DNA of 64,000 nt, taken from UBA6168 sp964573725. Lineage in GTDB: Bacteria; Bacteroidota; Bacteroidia; Chitinophagales; Saprospiraceae. Position numbers and translations under genes: made by a program. Numbering within the stretch: position 1 is the first letter of the stretch; the number at the start of each line of letters is the position of its first letter. Below are positions 36,971-46,243 of the stretch, one piece after another. Below the pieces are notes generated by a model. That model searched no databases and was not told where the DNA came from. It was given only the letters and a program-made list of their open reading frames with translations. The stretch is from contig CAZNLJ010000016.1 in assembly GCA_964573725.1 (NCBI GenBank), positions 55,411 to 119,410 on the forward strand, in the 5' to 3' direction.

Positions 36971-37639
36971 TCAGGGCGTGTCGGCGGAAGCAGGGTTCCG
37001 TTTCATGAAACATTCCTTGATGACGGTCACCTCCCCGGATTCGACACTGTACATGGCACCGACGACCCCGATTTTCGATTCGTAGTACAGGTGGCGCAGG
37101 ACGGTGCTTTTTTCCAGCACTTCATCGACCTGCCGCAGCACGTTGTCATGGGCGACCGATTCCACCAGGTCTTCGGTGCCGGTGCCGGCATCGGCCCGTT
37201 CGCGGACGCGGGTGACGGACGGGCGGACCTTTTCCAGCAATCCGGTCAGGTGCCCCATCTCCACGGCGGCACAGGCACCCTTGACCGCTCCGCATTTAGT
37301 ATGGCCCAGGACCATGACCAGGCAGGAGCCCGCCACCTGGCAGGCGAATTCCATGCTGCCCAGGATATCGTCGTTGAGGACATTGCCGGCGATCCGGACG
37401 GAAAAGATATCCCCCAGCCCTTGGTCGAAAATGAGCTCCGCGGAGGTACGGGAATCGATACAGCTCAGGATGATGGCGAAGGGGTACTGCCCCTCCGACG
37501 TTTCATTGACCTGTTGCAGCAGGTTCCGGTTGAAGCGGAGGTTGCTGACGAAACGCCGGTTCCCTTCCAAAAGGATGTCGAGTGCCTTTTCGGGAACGAG
37601 TTGCCGTTGGGATTCTTTTGTTTGCGTACGCATGGTCAT
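36971..37639 (-). CDS. beta-class carbonic anhydrase
   Basis: A 222-residue cytoplasmic zinc enzyme interconverting CO2 and bicarbonate. Zinc ligands are C60 (SCIDSR, with the D62/R64 dyad), H113 and C116 (GHTKCGAVKGA). Length and motifs fit the bacterial beta class. It lies 92 bp downstream of the SulP transporter gene on the same strand and probably shares its transcript, suggesting that transported bicarbonate is equilibrated with CO2 inside the cell. Confidence 0.94.
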   Translation of the reverse strand: MTMRTQTKESQRQLVPEKALDILLEGNRRFVSNLRFNRNLLQQVNETSEGQYPFAIILSCIDSRTSAELIFDQGLGDIFSVRIAGNVLNDDILGSMEFACQVAGSCLVMVLGHTKCGAVKGACAAVEMGHLTGLLEKVRPSVTRVRERADAGTGTEDLVESVAHDNVLRQVDEVLEKSTVLRHLYYESKIGVVGAMYSVESGEVTVIKECFMKRNPASADTP

Positions 37640-37731
37640 TCCAATTTGATTGAATGCAAAGGGGGCCGGGTCGCGCCGTTGCGCTCATTTTCCGCCGTTG
37701 GGCGGACAGGTACCCGGTTGCCCTTGCCGGT

Positions 37732-39393
37732 TCATTTCGCCGTCGTCAGGTCGGATGCTTTCGTTTTCTTGCGGTTGGCCATGACTTTCATGACCTGTTC
37801 CGGGGCATCGTTGCGTTGGCGGAGGGCCAGGCCACGGACCTGGAGGTCGATGTCCTGCATGGCCGCCCGTTCCTCGAAGTCCCGGATGATCTCATAGACG
37901 TCGTAATCGATATTGACGGATTTGCTGGCATCGATCAGCACCTTGGTATGGGGTGGGATGGTGTCGAGTGTTTTCATGATGATGGCCCTGTTCAGGAAGG
38001 AAACGTCTTCCGACAGCCGGAGCGTCAGGGTATCCCCTTTTTCGTCATGGGTTTCCTCCATCAGGAAATACGGGTTACGCAGGTTGTTCAGCAGGATGAA
38101 GAAGATGGCGATGGACATGCCGATGCCGATGCCCATCAGCAGGTCCGTCAGCAGGATGCCGACCACGGTGGCCAGGAAAGGTATGTATTGGTATTTACCC
38201 AGGGAATACATCTGTTTGAAAATGGCGGGCTTGGCCAGTTTGTACCCCACCATGAGCAGGATGGCGGCCAGGGTGGCCAGGGGGATGCGGTTGAGCACGG
38301 CGGGAATGGCCAGGGCCGCAACCAACAACCAGGCACCGTGCAGGATGGCGGCCGCCTTGGTACGGCCGCCGCTCTGGATGTTCGCGGAGCTGCGGACGAT
38401 GACCTGGGTGACCGGCAGGCCGCCGACCAATCCGGACAAGATGTTGCCGACCCCTTGGGCCTTGAGTTCCCGGCTGGCCGGTGTCACCCGCCGGAACGGG
38501 TCGAGCTTGTCGGTGGCTTCCACGCACAACAAGGTTTCCAGGCTGGCGACGATGGCCATGGTGAACGCGGTGGTCCAGACGGCAGGATTCAGCACTTGGC
38601 CGAAGTTCGGAAAGGTGAACAGGCCGAGTATCTCCGACCAGCCTTCCGGAACGGGAAGGCGCACCAGGTGCTCCGGCTGGATGGCCAGGGAAGGGAGGCT
38701 CGCCGTGAAGACCCCGTTTACCAGGATGCCGGTGATGACCGCCACCAAGGGACCCTGTATCCAGGTGAAGACCTTTTGCCGTTTCATGAAAGGCCTTTCC
38801 CACAGGATCAGTATGCCGAGGGAAAGCAGGGTGATCAGGATGGCGCCCGGATGGATGTAGGCCATCATGTTGGACAATTCCGAGAATGTATTTTGCGTGT
38901 CCGGCTGCCGAAACTCGTAGATGCCCTCCGGTACCGCATCATAACCCACCGCATGCGGAATCTGTTTAAGGATGATGATCAATCCGATACCGGTCAACAT
39001 GCCCTTGATGACGGAGGAAGGGAAGTAGTAGCCGATGATGCCCGCCCGCAGGTAGCCGAGCGCCAGCTGGATCAGTCCCGCCAGCACGACGCTCAACAGG
39101 AAGGTCTCCCAGGATCCCAGCGTCGCGATTGCCTGCAGGACGATGACCGCCAACCCGGCGGCCGGTCCGCTGACCCCCAGGGGGGAACCGCTCAGGATCC
39201 CTACCGCCAGCCCGCCGACCACACCGGAAATGATACCGGAGAAAAGGGGCGCCCCCGATGCCAGGGCGATTCCCAGACACAACGGGGTCGCCACAAGAAA
39301 TACCACGATGCTGGCGGGAAGGTCGTGCCTGAGCTGGCTGAATAAGCCGGCCCGGAGGGAAACGGAAGGTTCTGTCGGTCGGTTGGTCGTCAT
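37732..39393 (-). CDS. SulP-family anion transporter with STAS domain (probable bicarbonate transporter)
   Basis: A 553-residue SLC26/SulP protein with about 12-14 membrane segments, beginning with LPASIVVFLVATPLCLGIAL and including GLVGGLPVTQVIVRSSANIQSGGRT. A C-terminal cytoplasmic STAS domain spans about 440-520 (VSFLNRAIIMKTLD, VLIDASKSVNIDYDV). Family substrates include sulfate and bicarbonate; pairing with a carbonic anhydrase gene is typical of bicarbonate uptake. It is transcribed away from a response-regulator gene across a 262-bp gap with tandem direct repeats. Confidence 0.9.
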   Translation of the reverse strand: MTTNRPTEPSVSLRAGLFSQLRHDLPASIVVFLVATPLCLGIALASGAPLFSGIISGVVGGLAVGILSGSPLGVSGPAAGLAVIVLQAIATLGSWETFLLSVVLAGLIQLALGYLRAGIIGYYFPSSVIKGMLTGIGLIIILKQIPHAVGYDAVPEGIYEFRQPDTQNTFSELSNMMAYIHPGAILITLLSLGILILWERPFMKRQKVFTWIQGPLVAVITGILVNGVFTASLPSLAIQPEHLVRLPVPEGWSEILGLFTFPNFGQVLNPAVWTTAFTMAIVASLETLLCVEATDKLDPFRRVTPASRELKAQGVGNILSGLVGGLPVTQVIVRSSANIQSGGRTKAAAILHGAWLLVAALAIPAVLNRIPLATLAAILLMVGYKLAKPAIFKQMYSLGKYQYIPFLATVVGILLTDLLMGIGIGMSIAIFFILLNNLRNPYFLMEETHDEKGDTLTLRLSEDVSFLNRAIIMKTLDTIPPHTKVLIDASKSVNIDYDVYEIIRDFEERAAMQDIDLQVRGLALRQRNDAPEQVMKVMANRKKTKASDLTTAK

Positions 39394-39499
39394 GATGTGG
39401 AACTTGATGATCCATCCCTTCGGAAAGGAAAGGTGGCGGAGTCGGCGCCTTCAACGCCGTACGTTCCGGCTGTTGCACAAATTTCGAGGGAGCCGGTCA

Positions 39500-39535
39500 G
39501 AACTGTTAGGAACTGTCATTAGATTACCATTAGAA
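39500..39535 (+). promoter_or_regulatory. tandem direct repeats resembling OmpR/PhoB-type regulator half-sites
   Basis: Between the divergent SulP and response-regulator genes, gaactgt occurs at 39500 and 39510 (10-bp period), followed by cattagat at 39517 and cattagaa at 39528 (11-bp period). Half-sites repeated once per helical turn are the usual target of winged-helix response regulators such as the one encoded at 39656, suggesting autoregulation or control of the SulP-carbonic anhydrase unit. Confidence 0.45.
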
Positions 39536-39655
39536 TGCGTCCGGGCAAAGGTTTTCCCACCGGCAGACGTGGTACCGAATGGACATACATGGCTATTTTT
39601 GTGGACGGTCCCGCGGTGACGCCCGTCCCGTCGTGCCGGATAAAAGAACAATGCG

Positions 39656-40339
39656 ATGCACATCCTGGTAGTCGAAGATGAACCGGCCATTTCGAATTTC
39701 ATCCGTAAAGGACTGGAAGAGAACGGTTTTTCTGTTACCCAGGCCTTCGATGGGGAAAGCGGACTGGATTGGGTCAACCGCCAGCCCTTCGACCTGGTGC
39801 TACTCGACCTGGTATTGCCGGGCATCGACGGATTGGAATTCTGTGCGCAATTGCGGCAGGAACACCGGGTATCCTGTCCGGTACTCATGCTGACTGCCCT
39901 GAGCACCACGGAAGATATCGTGACCGGCTTGGATGCGGGGGCGGACGATTACCTGGGAAAACCGTTCAAGTTCAAGGAGCTGCTCGCCCGGATCAGGGCC
40001 TTGTCCCGGCGTTCCCCCCAGCTGGTCCCGCCGCCCGGTAACCTGCTTTTCGTGCAGGACCTCGAAATTGATATGGATATGAAACTGGTCCGCCGGGGAG
40101 GAAAGGAAATCCGGCTCACGCCGCGGGAGTTCTTCCTGTTGGAGTACCTGGTCCGAAACCAGAACAAGGTGGTCAGCCGCATGGATATCCTGCAGCACGT
40201 CTGGGATATCCAGTTCGACATCGGCACCAATGTCGTGGACGTATACATGAACTATCTCCGCAACAAGATCGACAAGCCCTTCGAGAACAAATTGATCCAA
40301 ACCGTCGTCGGGATGGGCTATATGGTGAAATCCGGATGA
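39656..40339 (+). CDS. OmpR-family DNA-binding response regulator
   Basis: A 227-residue protein with an N-terminal receiver domain (acidic E7/D8, phospho-acceptor D51 in LVLLDLVLPGIDG, conserved Lys in GKPFKF) and a C-terminal winged helix (about 130-225: LTPREFFLLEYLVRNQNKVVSR, then NVVDVYMNYLRNKID). It closely resembles CusR/RprY-type regulators. The histidine kinase gene at 40367 is its likely partner but is on the opposite strand, tail to tail, 27 bp away. Confidence 0.94.
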   Translation: MHILVVEDEPAISNFIRKGLEENGFSVTQAFDGESGLDWVNRQPFDLVLLDLVLPGIDGLEFCAQLRQEHRVSCPVLMLTALSTTEDIVTGLDAGADDYLGKPFKFKELLARIRALSRRSPQLVPPPGNLLFVQDLEIDMDMKLVRRGGKEIRLTPREFFLLEYLVRNQNKVVSRMDILQHVWDIQFDIGTNVVDVYMNYLRNKIDKPFENKLIQTVVGMGYMVKSG

Positions 40340-40366
40340 CCGGCAGGCCGGTGGTCCGCCTTCCCT

Positions 40367-41704
40367 TCAGGTCCCCGCCTTCCCTTTCGGCAGGGAAATG
40401 ACCACGGTGGTGCCCAGCCCGGGCCCGGATTCCACGGCGATGTTGCCCTCGTGCAGGAGGATGATTTTCTTGGCCAAAGGAAGCCCGATGCCGTGGCCGC
40501 GGATGTTGCGGGCATTGCGTGCCCGATGCATGGGGATGTAGATGTTGGCCAGGTCAGGCCCCGGGATGCCGATGCCCTGGTCCCCGACGGTCAGGTCGAT
40601 TCCTTTCGGATGGGCCGAGAGGGATACCGAAACCGGCTGTTCGCCGGAATATTTCAGCGCGTTATCGATGACGTTGGCCATAGCCGTGTGCAGGAGGTGC
40701 CGGTTGGCAAATACGGTCAGGTCCGTGTCCGGAGGGGGCAGGGTGAGCTGGATCCGATGCAGGGGGAACTTCTCCAGGACCTCCAGGAGGCAGAGGTCGA
40801 GGTGTTCCGGTTCCGGCTGCGGAAGACTGGCCAAGGATTCCGCCTTTGCCAGGGCCAGCAGTTGTTGGGTCAGTATCTTCAGGCGTTCCGCTTCCGAGGC
40901 GATGATGCGGAGCGTGTCCTCATAAGCTTCGACGGACCGTTTCTTCTCGAGGGTAAGTTCCGCTTCCCCGATGATGGCGGTCAGGGGGTTGAGGATCTCA
41001 TGGCTCGCATTGCTGACAAAATGCTTTTGGGCCAGGAAGCTGGCCTGCAGCCGGTCCAACATGTGGTTGAAGGCGATGGCCAGCTGTTGGATCTCATCCT
41101 TGCCGGACCCGGTCTCCAGCCGCAGGTCCAGCCGGTCGGCGGAGATATGGCGGGCCTTGCGTATCTTGTTTTCCAAAGGCTTGAGCAATCGGCCAGCAAA
41201 TAGCCAGCTGACGGCCACCAGGACCGTCACACACAGGAAGACGCCGATCACCAGGATCCGTTGCAGGTGGTGCAGTTTGGATTGTCCGAACTTGTCCACG
41301 GCCGTCACCACCACCGCAAACTCCCCCTCGGGCAGGAAATACCGCCGGCCCAGGCCTTGCCGGTTCCCTTGCCAGAACCGAACGGCACTGTCCCGCGACA
41401 GTTGCCGGGAGATACCGGGATAGAACAGCTTGTCCAAGGAGTCCGGCCCGCCTCCGGTCAGCGGAATGACGAATTCCTCCTCCTCATCCAGGGTATGCAG
41501 GAAGTTTTCCCGCACCGCTTGGGAAACCTGTAGGTTGGGTTCCAGGAAAATCTGTTCGGTGAGCTGTACCCGTTCCGCCAAGCGGGAAAAAAATTCCTGC
41601 TTGTGGAAGCGCGCAGTGAAGACGTTGATGAATATGCCCAGCCCCGTCACCACCAGGAAGGCGGTGAGGCTGAGCACCAGGGCCATGCGGTCGCGAATCT
41701 TCAT
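40367..41704 (-). CDS. membrane sensor histidine kinase (HAMP, HisKA, HATPase)
   Basis: A 445-residue kinase with TM helices at about 8-30 and 149-170 flanking a ~118-residue periplasmic sensor, a HAMP linker (about 171-223), HisKA with H235 (FVSNASHEILNPLTAI) and a HATPase domain with N box (MANVIDNALKYS), G1 (VGDQGIGIP) and G2 (RGHGIGLPLAKKI). It probably phosphorylates the response regulator encoded at 39656. The Fe-S protein gene at 41718 lies 13 bp upstream on the same strand, so the two may be co-transcribed. Confidence 0.93.
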   Translation of the reverse strand: MKIRDRMALVLSLTAFLVVTGLGIFINVFTARFHKQEFFSRLAERVQLTEQIFLEPNLQVSQAVRENFLHTLDEEEEFVIPLTGGGPDSLDKLFYPGISRQLSRDSAVRFWQGNRQGLGRRYFLPEGEFAVVVTAVDKFGQSKLHHLQRILVIGVFLCVTVLVAVSWLFAGRLLKPLENKIRKARHISADRLDLRLETGSGKDEIQQLAIAFNHMLDRLQASFLAQKHFVSNASHEILNPLTAIIGEAELTLEKKRSVEAYEDTLRIIASEAERLKILTQQLLALAKAESLASLPQPEPEHLDLCLLEVLEKFPLHRIQLTLPPPDTDLTVFANRHLLHTAMANVIDNALKYSGEQPVSVSLSAHPKGIDLTVGDQGIGIPGPDLANIYIPMHRARNARNIRGHGIGLPLAKKIILLHEGNIAVESGPGLGTTVVISLPKGKAGT

Positions 41705-41717
41705 GTTCTTGGTGGTC

Positions 41718-42512
41718 TCATGCCCCGTCGCCGGACGCCAGGTTGTTCAGGATGAGTTCCGACAGGTCGAACACGGGCATTTCCGATTGCCGGCCTCGGG
41801 CGGTCACGCCGTCCGACAGCATGGTCATGCAGAAAGGACATCCGACGGCCAGGACTTCGGCGCCCGTGCCGAGCGCCTCCTCCGTCCGTTCCTCGTTGAT
41901 GCGGCGCCGGCCCGGTTCCTCCTCCTTCCACATCTGGGCGCCGCCGGCGCCGCAGCACAGGCTGTTGCTCCGGCAACGCTTCATCTCCACCAAGTCCGCT
42001 TCCAAGGCCTGGACCAACGCACGCGGCGCCTCGTATTCGCCGTTGCCCCGCCCCAGGTAGCAGGGGTCGTGCAGGGTGACCCGGCGACCCCGGTACGCGC
42101 CGCCTTCCACCCGCAGGCGGCCTTCCGACAGCAGGGCCTGCAGGAACTGGGTATGGTGCAGCACCTCGTAATGCCCGCCCAGGGCCGGATACTCGTTCCG
42201 CAGGGTGTTGAAACAATGCGGACAGGCGGTCACGATCCTGCGGATCCCGTATCCGTTGAGAACCGCCACATTCTGTTGGGCCAACAGTTGGAAAAGCAGC
42301 TCATTGCCCGCCCGGCGGGCCGGGTCGCCGGTACAGGCCTCCTCCTGCCCCAGGATGGCGAACGATACGCCGGCACGCAGCAACAAGTTCGCAAACGCCT
42401 TGGTGACCCGTTGGGCCCGGTCGTCGTAACTGCCGGCACAGCCGACCCAGAACAAGACTTCCGGCTGCCGCCCCGCGGCCGCCAGCTCCGACATGGTGGG
42501 AATTGCTGACAT
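41718..42512 (-). CDS. (Fe-S)-binding protein with two CCG domains
   Basis: A 264-residue cysteine-rich protein with tandem CCG domains as in LutA/GlpC and heterodisulfide-reductase subunit B: FWVGCAGSYDD with TACPHCFNT in the first, and HDPCYLGRGNGEY, LCCGAGGAQMW and VGCPFCMTM in the second. Such domains bind unusual [4Fe-4S] clusters in electron transfer. In Bacteroidota the usual partner is a second ferredoxin-type Fe-S protein, which is not adjacent here. Its coupling to a histidine kinase gene 13 bp downstream is unusual. Confidence 0.88.
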   Translation of the reverse strand: MSAIPTMSELAAAGRQPEVLFWVGCAGSYDDRAQRVTKAFANLLLRAGVSFAILGQEEACTGDPARRAGNELLFQLLAQQNVAVLNGYGIRRIVTACPHCFNTLRNEYPALGGHYEVLHHTQFLQALLSEGRLRVEGGAYRGRRVTLHDPCYLGRGNGEYEAPRALVQALEADLVEMKRCRSNSLCCGAGGAQMWKEEEPGRRRINEERTEEALGTGAEVLAVGCPFCMTMLSDGVTARGRQSEMPVFDLSELILNNLASGDGA

Positions 42513-42683
42513 GTGCTTCTTTTTTTAGGCCGCCGGTGCGCCCCGACGGCAGGGTGCCATGCGGTACGCCCGATGTACGTTGACCGCTTCCGGGAACAGA
42601 AATATCGCCCGGAAACGGAAAGTTTTTTTGCGCAATCAACGGGTGGACAACAATCGGCCGGATGGGACACGGTACGGCCGCGC

Positions 42684-43448
42684 TCATCGGTTGAACAACT
42701 CCCAGGCCCGGGCCGCCTGCCCGTACAACATGCCCAGTCCGTTCCTGGTACGGGCACCCGCCGCCGCCGCCTGCGCCAGGAATCTGGTCTGCGCCGGATT
42801 GTAGACGAGGTCGAAGGCGTAATGGTCCGGGGTGAAGGCACCGTAGGGCAGCTCCGGACAGGCTTCCGTCAAAGGATGCATCCCCAATGGGGTGGTGTTG
42901 ATCACCAGCCGGTGCGCCGCCATCACCCCCGCATCCACCGACCGATAGTCCGTCGCCGTCGGCGTCGCCTTCCGCGATACTATCGTGAACGGAACACCCA
43001 GCCGCAGCAGGACATGGACCACCGCCCGGGATGCACCGCCTGTTCCCAATACCAGGGCCCGTTCCGGACGGTCCGCCCCGAGCAGGTCCCGCAGGGAAGC
43101 CTCGAAGCCGTCTACGTCGCTGTTGTGGCCGGTCAACTTGCCGCCCGCTATCCGGATGACGTTCACCGCTCCGACCGCCGCCGCCGTCGCATCCACCGCG
43201 TCCAGCCGTTCCATGACCCGCACCTTGTGCGGTATCGTGACATTCAATCCCTCCAACCCGGGATGGGCCGCCAACAGGGCCGGCAACTCCGATAAAGAAG
43301 GCAAGGGAAACAACTCGTACCGGCAATCCGCCAAGCCTTCCCGCGCAAACTTCTCCCGGAAGTACTGCCGCGAAAAGGAATGGGTCAACGGATAGCCGAT
43401 CAAACCGAACAACCGGCCTTCCCAGGTCGCTGCTCCGTATTTCTCCAT
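42684..43448 (-). CDS. aroE: shikimate dehydrogenase
   Basis: A 254-residue NADP enzyme reducing 3-dehydroshikimate in aromatic amino acid biosynthesis. Motifs: FGLIGYPLTHSFS (shikimate-binding Ser residues), GLNVTIPHK with the catalytic Lys, GHNSDVDGF with the catalytic Asp, the nucleotide motif VLGTGGASRAV and the C-terminal NGLGMLYGQA. It is slightly short, as usual in Bacteroidota. An ATG at 43451 immediately precedes and would add one Met. It lies alone. Confidence 0.95.
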   Translation of the reverse strand: MEKYGAATWEGRLFGLIGYPLTHSFSRQYFREKFAREGLADCRYELFPLPSLSELPALLAAHPGLEGLNVTIPHKVRVMERLDAVDATAAAVGAVNVIRIAGGKLTGHNSDVDGFEASLRDLLGADRPERALVLGTGGASRAVVHVLLRLGVPFTIVSRKATPTATDYRSVDAGVMAAHRLVINTTPLGMHPLTEACPELPYGAFTPDHYAFDLVYNPAQTRFLAQAAAAGARTRNGLGMLYGQAARAWELFNR

Positions 43449-43961
43449 CATGCTGGCTTTTGAAAGCCAAACTACGCTTTTCTCCGCTTTTTTTACGCAC
43501 TTCCGGTGGTATCGAACCGTCTTTTTATTGCGGTCAGCTCCTGCGTTGACCCGGACGCCGCAGATCAGGGACCACTGCGGCAGCCTGTCAGGCAGGTAAG
43601 CCCGACCGCTGGGATAACGGCTCGACATCCACGCGCGGAACGGACTGCCGGTCTCCCCGCCTTCCACCGTGCCACGGTAACGCCGGTATGGTGATTCTCC
43701 GGAACAAAGCCGTTGTCAGGATTTCAATTGCGCTTGTATCCCCCGGCAGGGAAAGCGGCGGCAAAGCCGTGGGGATGATGCGCCGGGGGCTTCTTCCCGC
43801 CCGGCTTGACAGGGCCTGCGGTTCGCCGGCTTGCCTTCAACCGATGACGCAACACGACCGCCTGTTTCACAATTTTTATGTTTTTTTATTTTTTATTCAA
43901 CAAGCTAAATATTTTAAAAAATTAACATGCAAAAGGAAATAAATATTAAAAAACATAAATA
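43449..43961. other. 513-bp intergenic region with strong A/T-rich block
   Basis: The first 400 bp are GC-rich without a plausible gene. From about 43868 to 43961 the sequence becomes very A/T-rich (long T and A runs), contrasting with the ~60% GC surroundings. It ends directly before the small reading frame at 43962 and looks like a promoter/leader. Confidence 0.4.
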
Positions 43962-44129
43962 ATGAAACCGTATTCCGGGATGGCTGCCATGCCGTATTTA
44001 TGGGCGATTCTGGCACGGTTTTCTGTCCATTTTAGGAAACTGCTTGTCGGCCTGACCGGGCGGAATTTCGGCACCTGGATCGGCGACCAACTCGTCCGCG
44101 TCGTTTGCAAGGGATTACATACGTTGTGA
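43962..44129 (+). CDS. possible small protein (55 residues), unrecognised
   Basis: ATG at 43962 follows an A/T-rich leader (aaacataaata), the kind of context favoured for initiation in Bacteroidota. It opens a 55-residue frame beginning MKPYSGMAAMPYLWAILARF, with a hydrophobic N-terminal half (about 7-31) and a basic remainder ending KGLHTL. A terminator-like hairpin lies 100 bp downstream, so a short independent transcript is plausible. No homologue is recognised; it could be chance. Confidence 0.3.
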   Translation: MKPYSGMAAMPYLWAILARFSVHFRKLLVGLTGRNFGTWIGDQLVRVVCKGLHTL

Positions 44130-44229
44130 GAGTTGGCCCGCTCCGGAAAATCCTGCCCGGGAAACGGGGTCTGCGCTTGCGGCAGACTCCGGTACCTCCG
44201 GCGATAAGACTGATTAACAAATTGCAATG

Positions 44230-44264
44230 ACCGTCGGCAGCCTCCGTGTTGTCGGCGGTTTTTT
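44230..44264 (+). terminator. Rho-independent terminator-like hairpin
   Basis: A 10-bp stem (44230-44239 with 44250-44259, including two G-T wobbles) is followed by six Ts. It lies 108 bp before the phoD-like ATG and ends no known gene except the candidate small frame at 43962. Confidence 0.5.
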
Positions 44265-44371
44265 ATTGTCGGGACCTGTCCGTCCGGACGGGAAAATATC
44301 CGCGGCTTCACCGGACCGCCGTTTTCCTTATCTTTGCCACAGCAGCATTCCCGATACCGACATCCTTGACC

Positions 44372-45955
44372 ATGCGGACATCCCTCCTTTTCCTGTCGCT
44401 TTCCGTCGCCCTGGCGGCCGCCCGTTCCCAAGGGACCTACCATCCGGAACTGGCGTCCCTGGTCGATCGCTCCCTGCATCCCTTCTGCTTCGGCATCGCT
44501 TCCGGAGACCCCCTCCCGGAGGCGGTGGTGATCTGGACCAAACTCTACCTGCCGGAGGACACCTCCACCCAAGCGGTCTTCTGGGAGGTCGCCCGGGACG
44601 AAGGGATGGAACGGACGGTCGCCTCCGGTTGGGTGTCGGCCCTGGCCGCCACCGCCCATACGGTCAAGGTGGACGTGGGCGGCCTGGCGGCGGGTACCCG
44701 ATACCACTACCGGTTCCGATGGAAGGACCGGCTCTCGCCGGTCGGGGACACCCGTACCTCGGCCGCCGGCTCTCCCGACACGATCCGCTTCGCCGTCGTC
44801 AGTTGTGCGGATTACGTCCGGGGATATTACAATGCCTACGCCGACATCGCCCGACGCCGCGACCTCGACGCCGTGCTCCACCTGGGGGATTATATCTACG
44901 AGTACGGCAACTGGAAGGGCGTGCGCGGTACCGGGGTGGTCCGGCGGCATATCCCGGACCACGAGTGCCGGACCTTGCAGGATTACCGGACCCGGTATGC
45001 CCAGTACCGTTGTGACCCGCAGCTGGCGGCCGCCCACCGACACCATCCGTTCATCGTCGTTTGGGACGACCACGAGATCGCCAACAACAGCCATGTCGAC
45101 GGCACCGACGGACAGATCGGTGCCGCCGGCTGGGAGGAACGGAAAGCCAGGGCCATCCAGGCCTATTTCGAATGGATGCCCATCCGCGAGGCCGGGACCG
45201 ACCGACAGGTGATGCGCCGATTCTCCTTCGGCGACCTGGCCGACCTGTGGATGTTGGACGGCCGGATGGAAGGCCGTAGCCCCCAGGCGTTCGGCAAGGA
45301 CGACCCGCGCTGGCAGGATCCGACCCGTACCATGCTCGGGTCGGACCAGCGCACCTGGTTGCTAGACGGCATGGCTTCCTCCCCCGCCCGCTGGAAGGTG
45401 CTGGGCAACCAGGTCATCTTTTCCCCGCTGAACGACAGCAAGGTCTTCGACCGCCGACCCGCCATCGCCATGGACCGCTGGGACGGGTACCCGGTGGAAC
45501 GGCAGCTCATTTTCGACAGCCTGGAAGCGGCCCGGGACCCCCATGTCATCATCCTGACCGGTGACGTCCACACCGCCTGGGTTTTCGACCTCACCGCCGA
45601 CCCCTTCGACAACCGACGGTATGACCCCGACACCGGAAAAGGCGTGCTCGGCGCTGAATTCGTCACCCCGAGCGTGACTTCCTTCAACTTCGATGAAATC
45701 CTGCCCCGTCCCCTTACCCTCGAAGCCCGTCGTCGCTTTACCCGGCCTTCCAACAACCCCCACTTGCGCTATGTCGACCTGGTCCGGCACGGCTACCTGA
45801 CACTTACCTTGTCCCGGGAGACTGCCCGCGCAGATTACTTCTACCTGCCGATCAACCGGAGGACGGACGAACCCGCCGTCCACCAGGTCGGTTTCTATAC
45901 CGCCTACGACCGACCTTGGGTCCGGAAAATCCGGATTCGGTCCGAGAACCGATAA
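44372..45955 (+). CDS. phoD: PhoD-family alkaline phosphatase/phosphodiesterase
   Basis: A 527-residue secreted metallophosphoesterase: signal peptide (about 1-20), N-terminal beta-sandwich domain (FGIASGDPLPEAVVIWTKL) and a catalytic domain with VVSCADYVRGYY, HLGDYIYEYG, VWDDHEIANNSH and ILTGDVHTAW, providing the metal-binding Asp, Asn and His residues (Fe/Ca in characterised PhoD). The early Cys in SCAD matches the PhoD iron ligand. It should release phosphate from organic mono- and diesters. The ATG at 44372 starts the signal peptide. No Pho-box was identified. Confidence 0.93.
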   Translation: MRTSLLFLSLSVALAAARSQGTYHPELASLVDRSLHPFCFGIASGDPLPEAVVIWTKLYLPEDTSTQAVFWEVARDEGMERTVASGWVSALAATAHTVKVDVGGLAAGTRYHYRFRWKDRLSPVGDTRTSAAGSPDTIRFAVVSCADYVRGYYNAYADIARRRDLDAVLHLGDYIYEYGNWKGVRGTGVVRRHIPDHECRTLQDYRTRYAQYRCDPQLAAAHRHHPFIVVWDDHEIANNSHVDGTDGQIGAAGWEERKARAIQAYFEWMPIREAGTDRQVMRRFSFGDLADLWMLDGRMEGRSPQAFGKDDPRWQDPTRTMLGSDQRTWLLDGMASSPARWKVLGNQVIFSPLNDSKVFDRRPAIAMDRWDGYPVERQLIFDSLEAARDPHVIILTGDVHTAWVFDLTADPFDNRRYDPDTGKGVLGAEFVTPSVTSFNFDEILPRPLTLEARRRFTRPSNNPHLRYVDLVRHGYLTLTLSRETARADYFYLPINRRTDEPAVHQVGFYTAYDRPWVRKIRIRSENR

Positions 45956-46243
45956 AGGTCCGGACCACCCCGCACCACCACCGGTGCCGCGGCCGGATAC
46001 CATTTTTTTACGACCTGCAACGAACCATCGGCTCTTTTTCAACCTTATGTTTACAGGTGCCGGTCGCAACCGGCCCGTCGACCGGGTTCCCGGCATCTTT
46101 TTTCGCCGCGTTCCAGCAACATCAAGCGATTCCAACCGCGTTTCGCCGCCGGCGAAACGGACCTCGGCGACCGGATTGCTGTCGCCGCCCGCACCGTCTT
46201 GAACGGACCCGGAGGGTGCAACCTTCCCTACAAACCAGCCGCT

